Source: Nephrocerus scutellatus (lineage: Eukaryota > Arthropoda > Insecta > Diptera > Pipunculidae). Taken from it: a stretch of DNA of 64,000 nt. The notes beneath the pieces were generated by a model that saw only the letters and a list, made by a program, of their open reading frames with translations, had not been told where the DNA came from and made no database searches. The stretch is taken from positions 24,351,811 to 24,415,810 of the forward strand of contig OX352766.1 of assembly GCA_947095585.1 (NCBI GenBank). Direction: 5' to 3'. Positions 1 through 9,220 of this stretch are shown piece after piece (within the stretch, counting starts at the first letter, position 1; each line of letters starts with the position of its first letter). The position numbers and the translations under genes were made by a program.

Positions 1-140
1 ATTGGCCAGTTCAGAGAGATGTCTCACTAAATTGACCCACACCTGTGTCTTTCTAAAGGAATAAGCTATCGAATATAATTTGTTAGATTACATGACAGAG
101 GAGAGGAAGCAGTTTCTGCATGGGTTTGAACATTTGCTAT

Positions 141-150
141 TTTCATGAAA
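141..150. other. Perfect 10-bp palindrome TTTCATGAAA, one per monomer (first instance)
   Basis: TTTCATGAAA equals its own reverse complement. It is present in most monomers, about 20 bp upstream of the CENP-B-like motif. F-type and related monomers read TTTCATAAAA and so lose it. Short dyads are common in centromeric satellites and can favour non-B DNA; any such role here is inference. Confidence 0.6.
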
Positions 151-165
151 TTCTCAAATTTGGAG

Positions 166-184
166 GTTCGCTGTCAAGCGGATT
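166..184 (+). other. CENP-B-box-like motif, one per monomer (first full instance)
   Basis: Each consensus monomer contains GTTCGCTGTCAAGCGGATT. The known mammalian CENP-B box core is TTCG, four bases, A, two bases, CGGG. Here I see TTCG, five bases, A, two bases, CGGA. All three essential blocks are therefore present, with one extra spacer base and the last G replaced by A. It lies in the less variable half of the monomer. Many monomers carry TACG with GTTAAGCGG instead, and others AAGTGG or AAGCGC. Function is not demonstrated, and chance similarity is possible. Confidence 0.3.
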
Positions 185-702
185 GGCCAGTTCAGAGAGA
201 TGTCTCACTAAATTGACCCACGCCAATGTCTTCCTAAAGGAACAATCTATAGAATAGAATTAATTAGATTACAATGCAGAGGGGAAGAGGCAGTTGTGCA
301 TCGGTTTGAACATTTGCTATTTTCATGAAATTCTCCAATTTGGAGGTTCGCTGTCAAGCGGATTGGCCAGTTCAGAGAGATGTCTCACTAAATTGACCCA
401 CACCTGTGTCTTTCTAAAGGAATAAACTATCGAATATAATTTATTAGATTACAATACAGAGGAGAGGAAGCAGTTCTGCATGGGTTTGAACATTTGCTAT
501 TTTCATGAAATTCTCAAAATTGGAGGTTCGCTGTCAAGCGGATTGGCCAGTTCAAAGAGATGTCTCACTAAATTGACCCACACCTGTGTCTTTCTAAAAG
601 AATAAACTATCGAATATAATTTGTTAGATTACAATACAGAGGAGAGGAAGCAGTTCTGCATGGGTTTGAGCGTTTGCTGTTTTCATGAAATTCTCAAATT
701 TG

Positions 703-722
703 GAGGTACGCTGTTAAGCGGA
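703..722 (+). repeat. TACG/TTAAGCGG variant of the CENP-B-like region (example)
   Basis: GGAGGTACGCTGTTAAGCGG replaces GGAGGTTCGCTGTCAAGCGG. The two substitutions (T to A in TTCG, and C to T in GTCAAG) nearly always travel together throughout the window. Exceptions are 4850, which has TACG with GTCAAG, and 61730, which has TTCG with GTTAAG. The pair marks a lineage that often precedes a type B or K monomer. Confidence 0.8.
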
Positions 723-2340
723 TTGGCCAGTTCAGAGAGATGTCTCACTAAATTGACCCACACCTGTGTCTTTCTAAAGGAATAAGCTATCGAATATAAT
801 TTGTTAGATTACATGACAGAGGAGAGGAAGCAGTTCTGCATGGGTTTGAACATTTGCTATTTTCATGAAATTCTCACATTTGGAGGTTCGCTGTCAAGCG
901 GATTGGCCAGTTCAGAGAGATGTTTCACTAAATTGACCCACACCAATGTCTTCCTTAAGGAACAATCTATAGAAAAGAATTAACTAGATTACATGACAGA
1001 GGAGAGGAAGCAGTTCTGCATGGGTTTGAACATTTGCTATTTTCATGAAATTCTCAAATTTGGAGGTTCGCTGTCAAGCGGATTGGCCAGTTCAGAGAGA
1101 TGTCTCACTAAATTGACCCACACCTGTGACTTTCTAAAGGAATAAACTATCGAGTATAATTTGTTAGATTACAATACAGAGGAGAGGAAGCAGTTCTGCA
1201 TGGGTTTGAACATTTGCTATTTTCATGAAATTCTCAAAATTGGAGGTTCGCTGTCAAGCGGATTGGCCAGTTCAGAGAGATGTCTCACTAAATTGACCCA
1301 CACCTGTGTCTTTCTAAAGGAATAAGCTATCGAATATAATTTGTTAGATTACATGACAGAGGAGAGGAAGCAGTTCTGCATGGGTTTGAACATTTGCTAT
1401 TTTCATGAAATTCTCAAATTTGGAGGTTCGCTGTCAAGCGGATTGGCCAGTTCAGAGAGATGTCTCACTAAATTGACCCACACCTGTGTCTTTCTAAAGG
1501 AATAAACTATCGAGTATAATTTGTTAGATTAAAATACAGAGGAGAGGAAGCAGTTCTGCATGGGTTTGAACATTTGCTATTTTCATGAAATTCACAAAAT
1601 TGGAGGTTCGCTGTCAAGCGGATTGGCCAGTTCAAAGAGATGTCTCACTAAATTGACCCACACCTGTGTCTTTCTAAAAGAATAAACTATCGAATATAAT
1701 TTGGTAGATTACAATACAGAGGAGAGGAAGCAGTTCTGCATGGGTTTGAGCATTTGCTATTTTCATGAAATTCTCAAATTTGGAGGTTCGCTGTCAAGCG
1801 GATTGGCCAGTTCAGAGAGATGTCTCACTAAATTGACCCACACCAATGTCTTCCTAAAGGAATAAACTATCGAATATAATTTGTTGGATTACAATACAGA
1901 GGAGAGCAAGCAGTTCTGCAGCGGTTTGAACATTTGCTATTTTCATGAAATTCTCTAATTTGGATGTTCGCTGTCAAGCGGATTGGCCAGTTCCTAGAGA
2001 TGTCTCACTAAATTGACCCACACTTTTGTCATTCTAAAGGAATAGGCTATCGAATGTAATTTATTAGATTACAATACAGAGGAGAGGAAGCAGATCTGCA
2101 TGGGTTTGAACATTTGCTATTTTCATAAAATTCTCAAATTTGGAGGTTCGCTGTCAAGCGGATTGGCCAGTTCAGAGAGATGTCTCACTAAATTGACCCA
2201 CACCTGTGTCTTTCTAAAGGAATAAACTATCGAATATAATTTGTTGGATTACAATACAGAGGAGAGGAAGCAGTTCTGCAGCGGTTTGAACATTTGCTAT
2301 TTTCATGAAATTCTCAAATTTGGAGGTACGCTGCTAAGCG

Positions 2341-2521
2341 GATTGGCCAGTTCAGAGAGATGTCTCACTAAATTGACCCACACCTGTGTCTTTCTAAAGG
2401 AATAAGCTATCGAATATAATTTGTTAGATTACATGACAGAGGAGAGGAAGCAGTTTCTGCATGGGTTTGAACATTTGCTATTTTCATGAAATTCTCAAAT
2501 TTGGAGGTTCGCTGTCAAGCG
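2341..2521 (+). repeat. Type B monomer (ACATGACAG form, 181 bp), head of the B-C-D-E module
   Basis: Type B has AATAAGCTAT in place of AATAAACTAT and TTACATGACAG in place of TTACAATACAG. Many copies also carry one extra T (CAGTTTCTGC), making 181 bp. Copies with the extra T lie near 115, 2455, 4795, 6237, 8010, 9820, 12170, 14290, 16090, 18610, 56650, 59350 and 63830. Copies without it lie near 820, 1360, 30600, 31140, 40580, 41480, 42020, 42740, 43640 and 44700. The insertion breaks the conserved 60-codon frame. It is a useful lineage marker, because it is absent from the middle zone. Confidence 0.88.
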
Positions 2522-2701
2522 GATTGGCCAGTTCAGAGAGATGTCTCACTAAATTGACCCACACCAATGTCTTCCTAAAGGAACAATCTATAGAAAAGAA
2601 TTAACTAGATTAAAATGCAGAGGGAATGAGGCAGTTGTGCATCAGTTTGAACATATGCAATTTTCATGAAATTCTCCAATTTGGAGGTTCGCTGTCAAGC
2701 G
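2522..2701 (+). repeat. Type C monomer (CACCAATG ... AAAAGAATTAACTAG form)
   Basis: This is the most diverged subtype. It has CACCAATGTCTTCC, GGAACAATCTATAGAAAAG, AATTAACTAGATTA, a rearranged purine tract GAGGGAATGAGGCAG, GTGCATCAG and CATATGCAATTTTC. It almost always follows type B or T. Further copies are near 6360, 9950, 12290, 14420, 16220, 18740, 21800, 24980, 26300, 28760, 33440, 38780, 40700, 42140, 42860, 54080, 56780 and 59480. Four left-zone copies (6360, 12290, 14420, 16220) lack two G in the purine tract. Middle-zone copies mostly read CTCCAGTTTGG, where others read CTCCAATTTGG. Confidence 0.9.
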
Positions 2702-2881
2702 GATTGGCCAGTTCCTAGAGATTTCTCACTAAGTTGACCCACATTTTTGTCTTCCTAAAGGAAGAGTCTATCGAATAGAGTTTGTTAGATTACAACACAG
2801 AGGAGAGGAAGCAGTTCTGCAGCAGTTTGAACATTTGCTATTTTCATGAAATTCTCCAATTTGGATATTCGCTGTCAAGCG
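2702..2881 (+). repeat. Type D monomer (CCTAGAGATTTCTC ... GAAGAGTCTATC form)
   Basis: Type D carries TTCCTAGAGATTTCTCAC, AAGTTGACCCAC, ATTTTTGTCTTCC, GGAAGAGTCTATCGAATAG, TTACAACACAG, TGCAGCAGTTTG and ends in GGATATTCG. It directly follows type C in nearly every copy. In the middle zone D is the 5' half of the 303-bp fused dimer described below. At 16411 and 16951 the variant CGAATTGAG is shared by two adjacent copies, which marks a local 540-bp duplication. Confidence 0.9.
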
Positions 2882-3061
2882 GATTGGCCAGTTCCTAGAG
2901 ATGTCTCACTAAATTGACCCACACTTTCGTCTTCCGAAAGGAACAATCTATAGAATAGAATTAATTAGATTACAATGCAGAGGGGAAGAGGCAGTTGTGC
3001 ATCGGTTTGAACATTTGCTATTTTCATGAAATTCTCCAATTTGGAGGCTCGCTGTCAAGCG
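2882..3061 (+). repeat. Type E monomer (CACTTTCGTCTTCCG ... AATAGAATTAATTAG form)
   Basis: Type E has TTCCTAGAGATGTC, CACTTTCGTCTTC, GAAAGGAACAATCTATAG, AATAGAATTAATTAG, ACAATGCAGAGGGGAAGAGG and TTGTGCATCGG. It closes the B-C-D-E module. Two alleles occur. CTTCCGAAAGG is found in the left zone (up to about 19.1 kb) and in the right zone (from about 41.08 kb). CTTCAGAAAGG is found in every copy I located between about 20.7 and 39.3 kb. That single base is the clearest zone marker in the window. Confidence 0.9.
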
Positions 3062-3421
3062 GATTGGCCAGTTCAGAGAGATGTCTCACTAAATTGACCC
3101 ACACCTGTGTCTTTCTAAAGGAATAAACTATCGAATATAATTTGTTAGATTACAATACAGAGGAGAGGAAGCAGTTCTGCATGGGTTTGACAATTTGCTA
3201 TTTTCATGAAATTCTCAAATTAGGAGGTACGCTGTTAAGCGGATTGGCCAGTTCAGAGAGATGTCTCACTAAATTGACCCACACCTGTGTCTTTCTAAAG
3301 GAATAAACTATCGAAAATAATTTGTTGGATTACAATACAGAGGAAAGGAAGCAGTTCTGCATGGGTTTGAACATTTGCTATTTTCATGAAATTCTCAAAT
3401 TTGGAGATTCGCTGTCAAGCG

Positions 3422-3601
3422 GATTGGCCAGTTCAGAGAGATGTCTCACTAAATTGACCTACACCTGTGTCTTTCTAAAAGAATAAGCTATCGAATATAA
3501 TATATTAAATTACAATACAGAGGAGAGGAAGCAGTTCTGCATGGGTTTGAACATCTGCTATTTTCATGAAATTCTCAAATTTGGAGGTTCGCTGTCAAGC
3601 G
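3422..3601 (+). repeat. Type G monomer (GACCTACACC ... AATATATTAAATTAC form)
   Basis: This monomer has GACCTACACCTGTG, CTAAAAGAATAAGC and AATATATTAAATTAC. It is preceded by a monomer ending GGAGATTCG. The same context recurs at about 4862, 7550, 8630, 10790, 13660 and 19600. A related form reading ACCTACATCTG and AATATGTTAAATTAC occurs at about 22610, 34270, 39620, 55310, 58010 and 62500. It begins the 1440-bp HOR unit of the left zone. Confidence 0.85.
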
Positions 3602-3961
3602 GATTGGCCAGTTCAGAGAGATGTCTCACTAAATTGACCCACACCTGTGTCTTTCTAAAGGAATAAACTATTGAATATAATTTGTTAGATTACAATACAG
3701 AGGAGAGGAAGCAGTTCTGCATGGGTTTGAACATTTGCTATTTTCATAAAATTCTCAAATTTGGAGGTTCGCTGTCAAGCGGATTGGCCAGTTCAGAGAG
3801 ATGTCTCACTAAATTGACCCACACCTGTGTCTTTCTAAAGGAATAAACTATCGAGTATAATTTGTTAGATTACAATACAGAGGAGAGGAAGCAGTTCTGC
3901 ATGGGTTTGAACATTTGCTATTTTCATGAAATTCTCAAAATTCGAGGTTCGCTGTCAAGCG

Positions 3962-4141
3962 GATTGGCCAGTTCCTAGAGATGTCTCATTAAATTGACCC
4001 ACACTTTTGTCATTCTAAAGGAATAAGCTATCGAATGTAATTTATTAGATTACAATACAGAGGAGAGGAAGCAGATCTGCATGGGTTTGAACATTTGCTA
4101 TTTTCATAAAATTCTCAAATTTGGATTTTCGCTGTCAAGCG
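3962..4141 (+). repeat. Type F monomer (CACTTTTGTCATTC ... GAATGTAATTTATTAG form)
   Basis: Type F has CCTAGAGATGTC, CACTTTTGTCATTC, CGAATGTAATTTATTAG, often CAGATCTGC (which creates an AGATCT site), and TTTCATAAAATTC, which destroys the palindrome seen in most monomers. It recurs in all zones, for example near 2020, 5450, 9390, 11370, 15300, 17820, 22980, 27130, 29830, 31450, 40000, 46080, 48900, 51900, 53160, 55860, 58560, 61080 and 63040. The middle-zone form instead has CTAGCGATG at 22956, 27112, 29812, 31432 and 39962. Confidence 0.87.
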
Positions 4142-7020
4142 GATTGGCCAGTTCAGAGAGATGTCTCACTAAATTGACCCACACCTGTGTCTTTCTAAAG
4201 GAATAAACTATCGAATATAATTTGTTGGATTACAATATAGAGGCGAGGAAGCAGTTCTGCAGCGGTTTGAACATTTGCTATTTTCATGAAATTCTCAAAT
4301 TTGGAGGTTCGCTGTCAAGCGGATTGGCCAGTTCAGAGAGATGTCTCACTAAATTGACCCACACCTGTGTCTTTCTAAAGGAATAAACTATCGAATATAT
4401 TTTTTAGATTACAATACAGAGGAAAGGAAGCAGTTCTGCATGGGTTTGAACATTTGCTATTTTCATGAAATTCTCAAAATTGGAGGTTCGCTGTCAAGTG
4501 GATTGGCCAGTTCAGAGAGATGTCTCACTAAATTGACCCACACCTGTGTCTTTCTAAAAGAATAAGCTATCGAATATAATTTGGTAGATTACAATACAGA
4601 GGAGAGGAAGCAGTTCTGCATGGGTTTGAACATTTGCTATTTTCATGAAATTCTCAAATTTGGAGGTACGCTGTTAAGCGGATTGGCCAGTTCAGAGAGA
4701 TGTCTCACTAAATTGACCCACACCTGTGTCTTTCTAAAGGAATAAGCTATCGAATATAATTTGTTAGATTACATGACAGAGGAGAGGAAGCAGTTTCTGC
4801 ATGGGTTTGAACATTTGCTATTTTCATGAAATTCTCAAATTTGGAGGTACGCTGTCAAGCGGATTGGCCAGTTCAGAGAGATGTCTCACTAAATTGACCT
4901 ACACCTGTGTCTTTCTAAAAGAATAAGCTATCGAATATAATATATTAAATTACAATACAGAGGAGAGGAAGCAGTTCTGCATGGGTTTGAACATCTGCTA
5001 TTTTCATGAAATTCTCAAATTTGGAGGTTCGCTGTCAAGCGGATTGGCCAGTTCAGAGAGATGTCTCACTAAATTGACCCACACCTGTGTCTTTCTAAAG
5101 GAATAAACTATTGAATATAATTTGTTAGATTACAATACAGAGGAGAGGAAGTAGTTCTGCATGGGTTTGAACATTTGCTATTTTCATAAAATTCTCAAAT
5201 TTGGAGGTTCGCTGTCAAGCGGATTGGCCAGTTCAGAGAGATGTCTCACTAAATTGACCCACACCTGTGTCTTTCTAAAGGAATAAACTATCGAGTATAA
5301 TTTGTTAGATTACAATACAGAGGAGAGGAAGCAGTTCTGCATGGGTTTGAACATTTGCTATTTTCATGAAATTCTCAAAATTCGAGGTTCGCTGTCAAGC
5401 GGATTGGCCAGTTCCTAGAGATGTCTCACTAAATTGACCCACACTTTTGTCATTCTAAAGGAATAAGCTATCGAATGTAATTTATTAGATTACAATACAG
5501 AGGAGAGGAAGCAGATCTGCATGGGTTTGAACATTTGCTATTTTCATAAAATTCTCAAATTTGGATTTTCGCTGTCAAGCGGATTGGCCAGTTCAGAGAG
5601 ATGTCTCACTAAATTGACCCACACCTGTGTCTTTCTAAAGGAATAAACTATCGAATATAATTTGTTGGATTACAATATAGAGGAGAGGAAGCAGTTCTGC
5701 AGCGGTTTGAACATTTGCTATTTTCATGAAATTCTCAAATTTGGAGGTTCGCTGTCAAGCGGATTTGCCAGTTCAGAGAGATGTCTCACTAAATTTACCC
5801 ACACCCGTGTCTTTCTAAAGGAATAAACTATCGAATATAATTTGTTAGATTACAATACAGAGGAAAGGAAGCAGTTCTGCATGGGTTTGAACATTTGCTA
5901 TTTTCATGAAATTCTCAAAATTGGAGGTTCGCTGTCAAGTGGATTGGCCAGTTCAGAGAGATGTCTCACTAAATTGACCCACACCTGTGTCTTTCTAAAA
6001 GAATAAGCTATCGAATATAATTTGGTAGATTACAATACAGAGGAGAGGAAGTAGTTCTGCATGGGTTTGAACATTTGCTATTTTCATGAAATTCTCAAAT
6101 TTGGAGGTACGCTGTTAAGCGGATTGGCCAGTTCAGAGAGATGTCTCACTAAATTGACCCACACCTGTGTCTTTCTAAAGGAATAAGCTATCGAATATAA
6201 TTTGTTAGATTACATGACAGAGGAGAGGAAGCAGTTTCTGCATGGGTTTGAACATTTGCTATTTTCATGAAATTCTCAAATTTGGAGGTTCGCTGTCAAG
6301 CGGATTGGCCAGTTCAGAGAGATGTCTCACTAAATTGACCCACACCAATGTCTTCCTAAAGGAACAATCTATAGAAAAGAATTAACTAGATTAAAATGCA
6401 GAGAATGAGGCAGTTGTGCATCAGTTTGAACATATGCAATTTTCATGAAATTCTCCAATTTGGAGGTTCGCTGTCAAGCGGATTGGCCAGTTCCTAGAGA
6501 TTTCTCACTAAGTTGACCCACATTTTTGTCTTCCTAAAGGAAGAGTCTATCGAATAGAGTTTGTTAGATTACAACACAGAGGAGAGGAAGCAGTTCTGCA
6601 GCAGTTTGAACATTTGCTATTTTCATGAAATTCTCCAATTTGGATATTCGCTGTCAAGCGGATTGGCCAGTTCCTAGAGATGTCTCACTAAATTGACCCA
6701 CACTTTCGTCTTCCGAAAGGAACAATCTATAGAATAGAATTAATTAGATTACAATGCATAGGGGAAGAGGCAGTTGTGCATCGGTTTGAACATTTGCTAT
6801 TTTCATGAAATTCTCCAATTTGGAGGTTCGCTGTCAAGCGGATTGGCCAGTTCAGAGAGATGTCTCACTAAATTGACCCACACCTGTGTCTTTCTAAAGG
6901 AATAAACTATCGAATATAATTTGTTAGATTACAACACAGAGGAGAGGAAGCAGTTCTGCAGCAGTTTGAACATTTGCTATTTTCATGAAATTCTCCAATT
7001 TGGATATTCGCTGTCAAGCG

Positions 7021-7179
7021 GATTGGCCAGTTCCTAGAGATGTCTCACTAAATTGACCCACACTTTCGTCTTCCGAAAGGAACAATTTATAGAATAGAAT
7101 TAATTAGATTACAATGCAGAGGGGAAGAGGCAGTTGTGCATCGGTTTGAACATTTGCTATGGAGGTTCGCTGTCAAGCG
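7021..7179 (+). repeat. 159-bp truncated type E monomer, copy 1
   Basis: CATTTGCTAT is followed at once by GGAGGTTCG, a 21-bp deletion that removes the TTTCATGAAA palindrome but keeps the CENP-B-like motif. The copy at 12941 has the same breakpoint, so the deletion came before the segmental duplication of the left zone. Confidence 0.9.
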
Positions 7180-9220
7180 GATTGGCCAGTTCCTAGAGAT
7201 TTCTCACTAAGTTGACCCACATTTTTGTCTTCCTAAAGGAAGAGTCTATCGAATAGAGTTTGTTAGAATACAACACAGAGGAGAGGAAGCAGTTCTGCAG
7301 CAGTTTGAACATTTGCTATTTTCATGAAATTCTCCAATTTGGATATTCGCTGTCAAGCGGATTGGCCAGTTCAGAGAGATGTCTCACTAAATTGACCCAC
7401 ACCTGTGTCTTTCTAAAGGAATAAACTATCGAATATAATTTGTTAGATTACAATACAGAGGAGAGGAAGCAGTTCTGCATGGGTTTGAACATTAGCTATT
7501 TTCATGAAATTCTCAAATTTGGAGATTCGCTGTCAAGCGGATTGGCCAGTTCAGAGAGATGTCTCACTAAATTGACCTACACCTGTGTCTTTCTAAAAGA
7601 ATAAGCTATCGAATATAATATATTAAATTACAATACAGAGGAGAGGAAGCAGTTCTGCATGGGTTTGAACATTTGCTATTTTCATGAAATTCTCAAAATT
7701 GGAGGTTCGCTGTCAAGTGGATTGGCCAGTTCAGAGAGATGTCTCACTAAATTGACCCACACCTGTGTCTTTCTAAAAGAATAAGCTATCGAATATAATT
7801 TGGTAGATTACAATACAGAGGAGAGGAAGCAGTTCTGCATTGGTTTGAACATTTGCTATTTTCATGAAATTCTCAAATTTGGAGGTACGCTGTTAAGCGG
7901 ATTGGCCAGTTCAGAGAGATGTCTCACTAAATTGACCCACACCTGTGTCTTTCTAAAGGAATAAGCTATCGAATATAATTTGTTAGATTACATGACAGAG
8001 GAGAGGAAGCAGTTTCTGCATGGGTTTGAACATTTGCTATTTTCATGAAATTCTTAAATTTGGAGGTTCGCTGTCAAGCGGATTGGCCAGTTCAGAGAGA
8101 TTTCTCACTAAGTTGACCCACATTTTTGTCTTCCTAAAGGAAGAGTCTATCGAATAGAGTTTGTTAGATTACAACACAGAGGAGAGGAAGCAGTTCTGCA
8201 TCGGTTTGAACATTTGCTATTTTCATGAAATTCTCCAATTTGGATATTCGCTGTCAAGCGGATTGGCCAGTTCCTAGAGATGTCTCACTAAATTGACCCA
8301 CACTTTCGTCTTCCGAAAGGAACAATCTATAGAATAGAATTAATTAGATTACAATGCAGAGGGGAAGAGGCATTTGTGCATCGGTTTGAACATTTGCTAT
8401 TTTCATGAAATTCTCCAATTTGGAGGTTCGCTGTCAAGCGGATTGGCCAGTTCAGAGAGATGTCTCACTAAATTGACCCACACCTGTGTCTTTCTAAAGG
8501 AATAAACTATCGAATATAATTTGTTAGATTACAATACAGAGGAGAGGAAGCAGTTCTGCATGGGTTTGAACATTTGCTATTTTCATGAAATTCTCAAATT
8601 TGGAGATTCGCTGTCAAGCGGATTGGCCAGTTCAGAGAGATGTCTCACTAAATTGACCTACACCTGTGTCTTTCTAAAAGAATAAGCTATCGAATATAAT
8701 ATATTAAATTACAATACAGAGGAAAGGAAGCAGTTCTGCATGGGTTTGAACATTTGCTATTTTCATGAAATTCTCAAAATTGGAGGTTCGCTGTCAAGTG
8801 GATTGGCCAGTTCAGAGAGATGTCTCACTAAATTGACCCACACCTGTGTCTTTCTAAAAGAATAAGCTATCGAATATAATTTGGTAGATTACAACACAGA
8901 GGAGAGGAAGCAGTTCTGCAGCAGTTTGAACATTTGCTATTTTCATGAAATTCTCCAATTTGGATATTCGCTGTCAAGCGGATTGGCCAGTTCCTAGAGA
9001 TGTCTCACTAAATTGACCCACACTTTCGTCTTCCGAAAGGAACAATCTATAGAATAGAATTAATTAGATTACAATGCAGAGGGGAAGAGGCAGTTGTGCA
9101 TCGGTTTGAACATTTGCTATTTTCATGAAATTCTCCAATTTGGAGGTTCGCTGTCAAGTTGATTGGCCAGTTCAGAGAGATGTCTCACTAAATTGACCCA
9201 CACCTGTGTCTTTCTAAAGG

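Larger units (their letters stand above)
3411..6290 (+). repeat. 1440-bp (8-monomer) HOR, two tandem units
   Basis: About 3411-4850 and 4851-6290 are tandem copies displaced by exactly 1440 bp. Order: G, A, a TTTCATAAAA monomer, a CGAGTATAA monomer, F, A, an AAATTGG monomer, a GGTAG monomer with TACG, and B. The first unit has private changes (AGGCGAGG near 4242, a one-base deletion near 4398); the second has GATTTGCC at 5762 and GAAGTAG twice. A third unit lies at about 10771-12210 and a partial fourth at about 14840-16140. Confidence 0.88.
1861..8400 (+). repeat. Left-zone segmental duplication, first copy
   Basis: The order of variants from 1861 to about 8400 is repeated at about 9221-14400. 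From 1861 to about 3420 the displacement is 7360 bp. A private pair, GGAGGCTCG at 3043 and 10403 and GTTTGACAATTTGC just after, confirms it. From about 4861 onward the displacement is 5920 bp, confirmed by the two-G deletion at 6401/12321 and the 159-bp monomer at 7021/12941. The 1440-bp difference is one extra HOR unit in this copy. Monomer gains and losses of 180 bp blur the last part. Confidence 0.82.

Noticed and set aside
166..184. True CENP-B box
   Set aside because: The spacer is one base too long and the last G is A, so the known consensus is not met. I kept it only as a resemblance.
801..983. Single-monomer 60-codon ORFs (801, 30592, 40568, 42008, 42728, 53916)
   Set aside because: Each is one monomer from a TTG or GTG to the next stop. 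A 180-bp repeat with one stop in a frame gives this automatically.
9151..9170. Possible junction at AAGTTGATTGG (9161)
   Set aside because: The monomer phase continues unchanged (8081 to 9161 is exactly six monomers), so this is only a substitution of CG by TT. The same form at about 44783 is likewise in phase.
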